Source: an uncultured Bacilli bacterium (lineage in GTDB: Bacteria > Bacillota_I > Bacilli_A > RF39 > UBA660). From it: 6,837 bases of DNA. The DNA lies in NCBI GenBank assembly GCA_934085635.1, contig CAKOHL010000061.1, positions 1 through 6,837 of the forward strand, read 5' to 3'. Numbering within the stretch: position 1 is the first letter of the stretch; every line of letters starts with the position of its first letter. The notes under the pieces are model-generated. The model was given only the letters and a program-made list of their open reading frames with translations, was not told where the DNA came from and did not search any database. The position numbers were made by a program, and so were the translations under genes. Positions 6,639 to 6,837 of the stretch are shown here, piece after piece.

Positions 6639-6837
6639 TTTTGATTATAGGCATCTATTGCATCCAATCTATATACTTTGTTATACTCTTTATCTTTTTT
6701 ATGAGTAGCAGAATATCTTATGGTAAATAGTGGTTTAAATTCACTAAATAAACTTTCTGTCTTATCTCCAAATTTTTGTGGTTCATCTATTATTAAAATA
6801 GGTCTAACACTTTTAATAACATCAATAGGTCTTCTTG
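6635..6837 (-). pseudogene. res: Res fragment 1: helicase motifs II-III, truncated by frameshift
   Basis: Sixty-six residues are visible, entering from the right edge. They include the Walker B / motif [13 protein letters not shown] (12-22; type III Res proteins have DEP followed by H or Q) and the motif III RYSATH (40-45). The frame then ends at TAG (6637 to 6635) just after DAYNQN. One extra A in the preceding A4 run (6642 to 6639) would instead give [11 protein letters not shown] and continue into fragment 2. Walker A and the protein start lie outside the window. Confidence 0.85.

Larger units (their letters stand above)
4410..6837 (-). pseudogene. res: type III restriction enzyme Res subunit gene, disrupted by frameshift and amber stop, 5' end outside window
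   Basis: Type III restriction enzymes join Mod (recognition and methylation) with Res, an SF2 helicase-like ATPase with a C-terminal nuclease, and cut unmethylated foreign DNA. Here the three consecutive open stretches carry Res motifs in the correct order: DEPQ and SAT, then motifs V and VI, then PD-(D/E)XK. The first break is a one-base frame change near 6638-6643. The second is a TAG at 5163-5165, after which the same frame continues. Together they give about 800 residues of Res, so roughly 180 N-terminal residues with Walker A should lie beyond the right edge, as would mod. Restriction activity is probably lost unless a sequencing error or recoding is involved. Details of the pieces follow. 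Confidence 0.88.

Noticed and set aside
6635..6644. Programmed -1 frameshifting at the res break
   Set aside because: A -1 slip would restore the frame, but the in-frame codons do not form an X XXY YYZ heptamer and I see no strong downstream structure; type III Res is not known to use this.

Overview
The window is very AT-rich, with A/T-heavy codon choice, strong AGGAGG-type ribosome-binding sites, an LTA-synthase-family membrane enzyme and an OGG-type glycosylase. This points to a low-GC Gram-positive bacterium (Bacillota), probably an anaerobic clostridial or related lineage. The genus cannot be fixed from the sequence. Every gene I can support lies on the minus strand, so transcription runs from the right edge to the left edge.

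Right part (about 3459-6837): a type III restriction locus. The restriction subunit gene res enters from the right edge, with its Walker A part and any mod gene outside the window. It is broken twice. A one-base shift in a short A run ends the first piece at a TAG (6635-6637). An in-frame TAG (5163-5165) then separates the helicase part from the C-terminal PD-(D/E)XK nuclease part. If joined, the pieces give one Res C-terminal region of about 800 residues. Directly downstream, after an 18-base gap, is an intact 310-residue DUF4268-type protein whose N-terminal half looks like a PD-(D/E)XK-fold nuclease with an E-N-Q core.

Middle (about 2794-3458): a 176-base spacer carries a good promoter (extended -10, 17-base spacing). 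It drives a 153-residue soluble protein that I do not recognise. The strong ribosome-binding site sets its start at 3282. The unit closes with a hairpin plus U-tract terminator that begins inside the stop codon.

Left part (1-2793): a second promoter region leads into a 650-residue LTA-synthase/sulfatase-superfamily membrane protein. Its stop codon directly abuts the start of an OGG1-type 8-oxoguanine DNA glycosylase, which runs off the left edge. The two are probably one transcript.

The most notable signal is the decay of res by two separate lesions beside an intact nuclease-like neighbour. All four intact genes whose ends are visible, or the true res end, stop with TAA, while both internal breaks are TAG, which fits mutation. 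I see no CRISPR array, tRNA, rRNA, insertion sequence or integrase.
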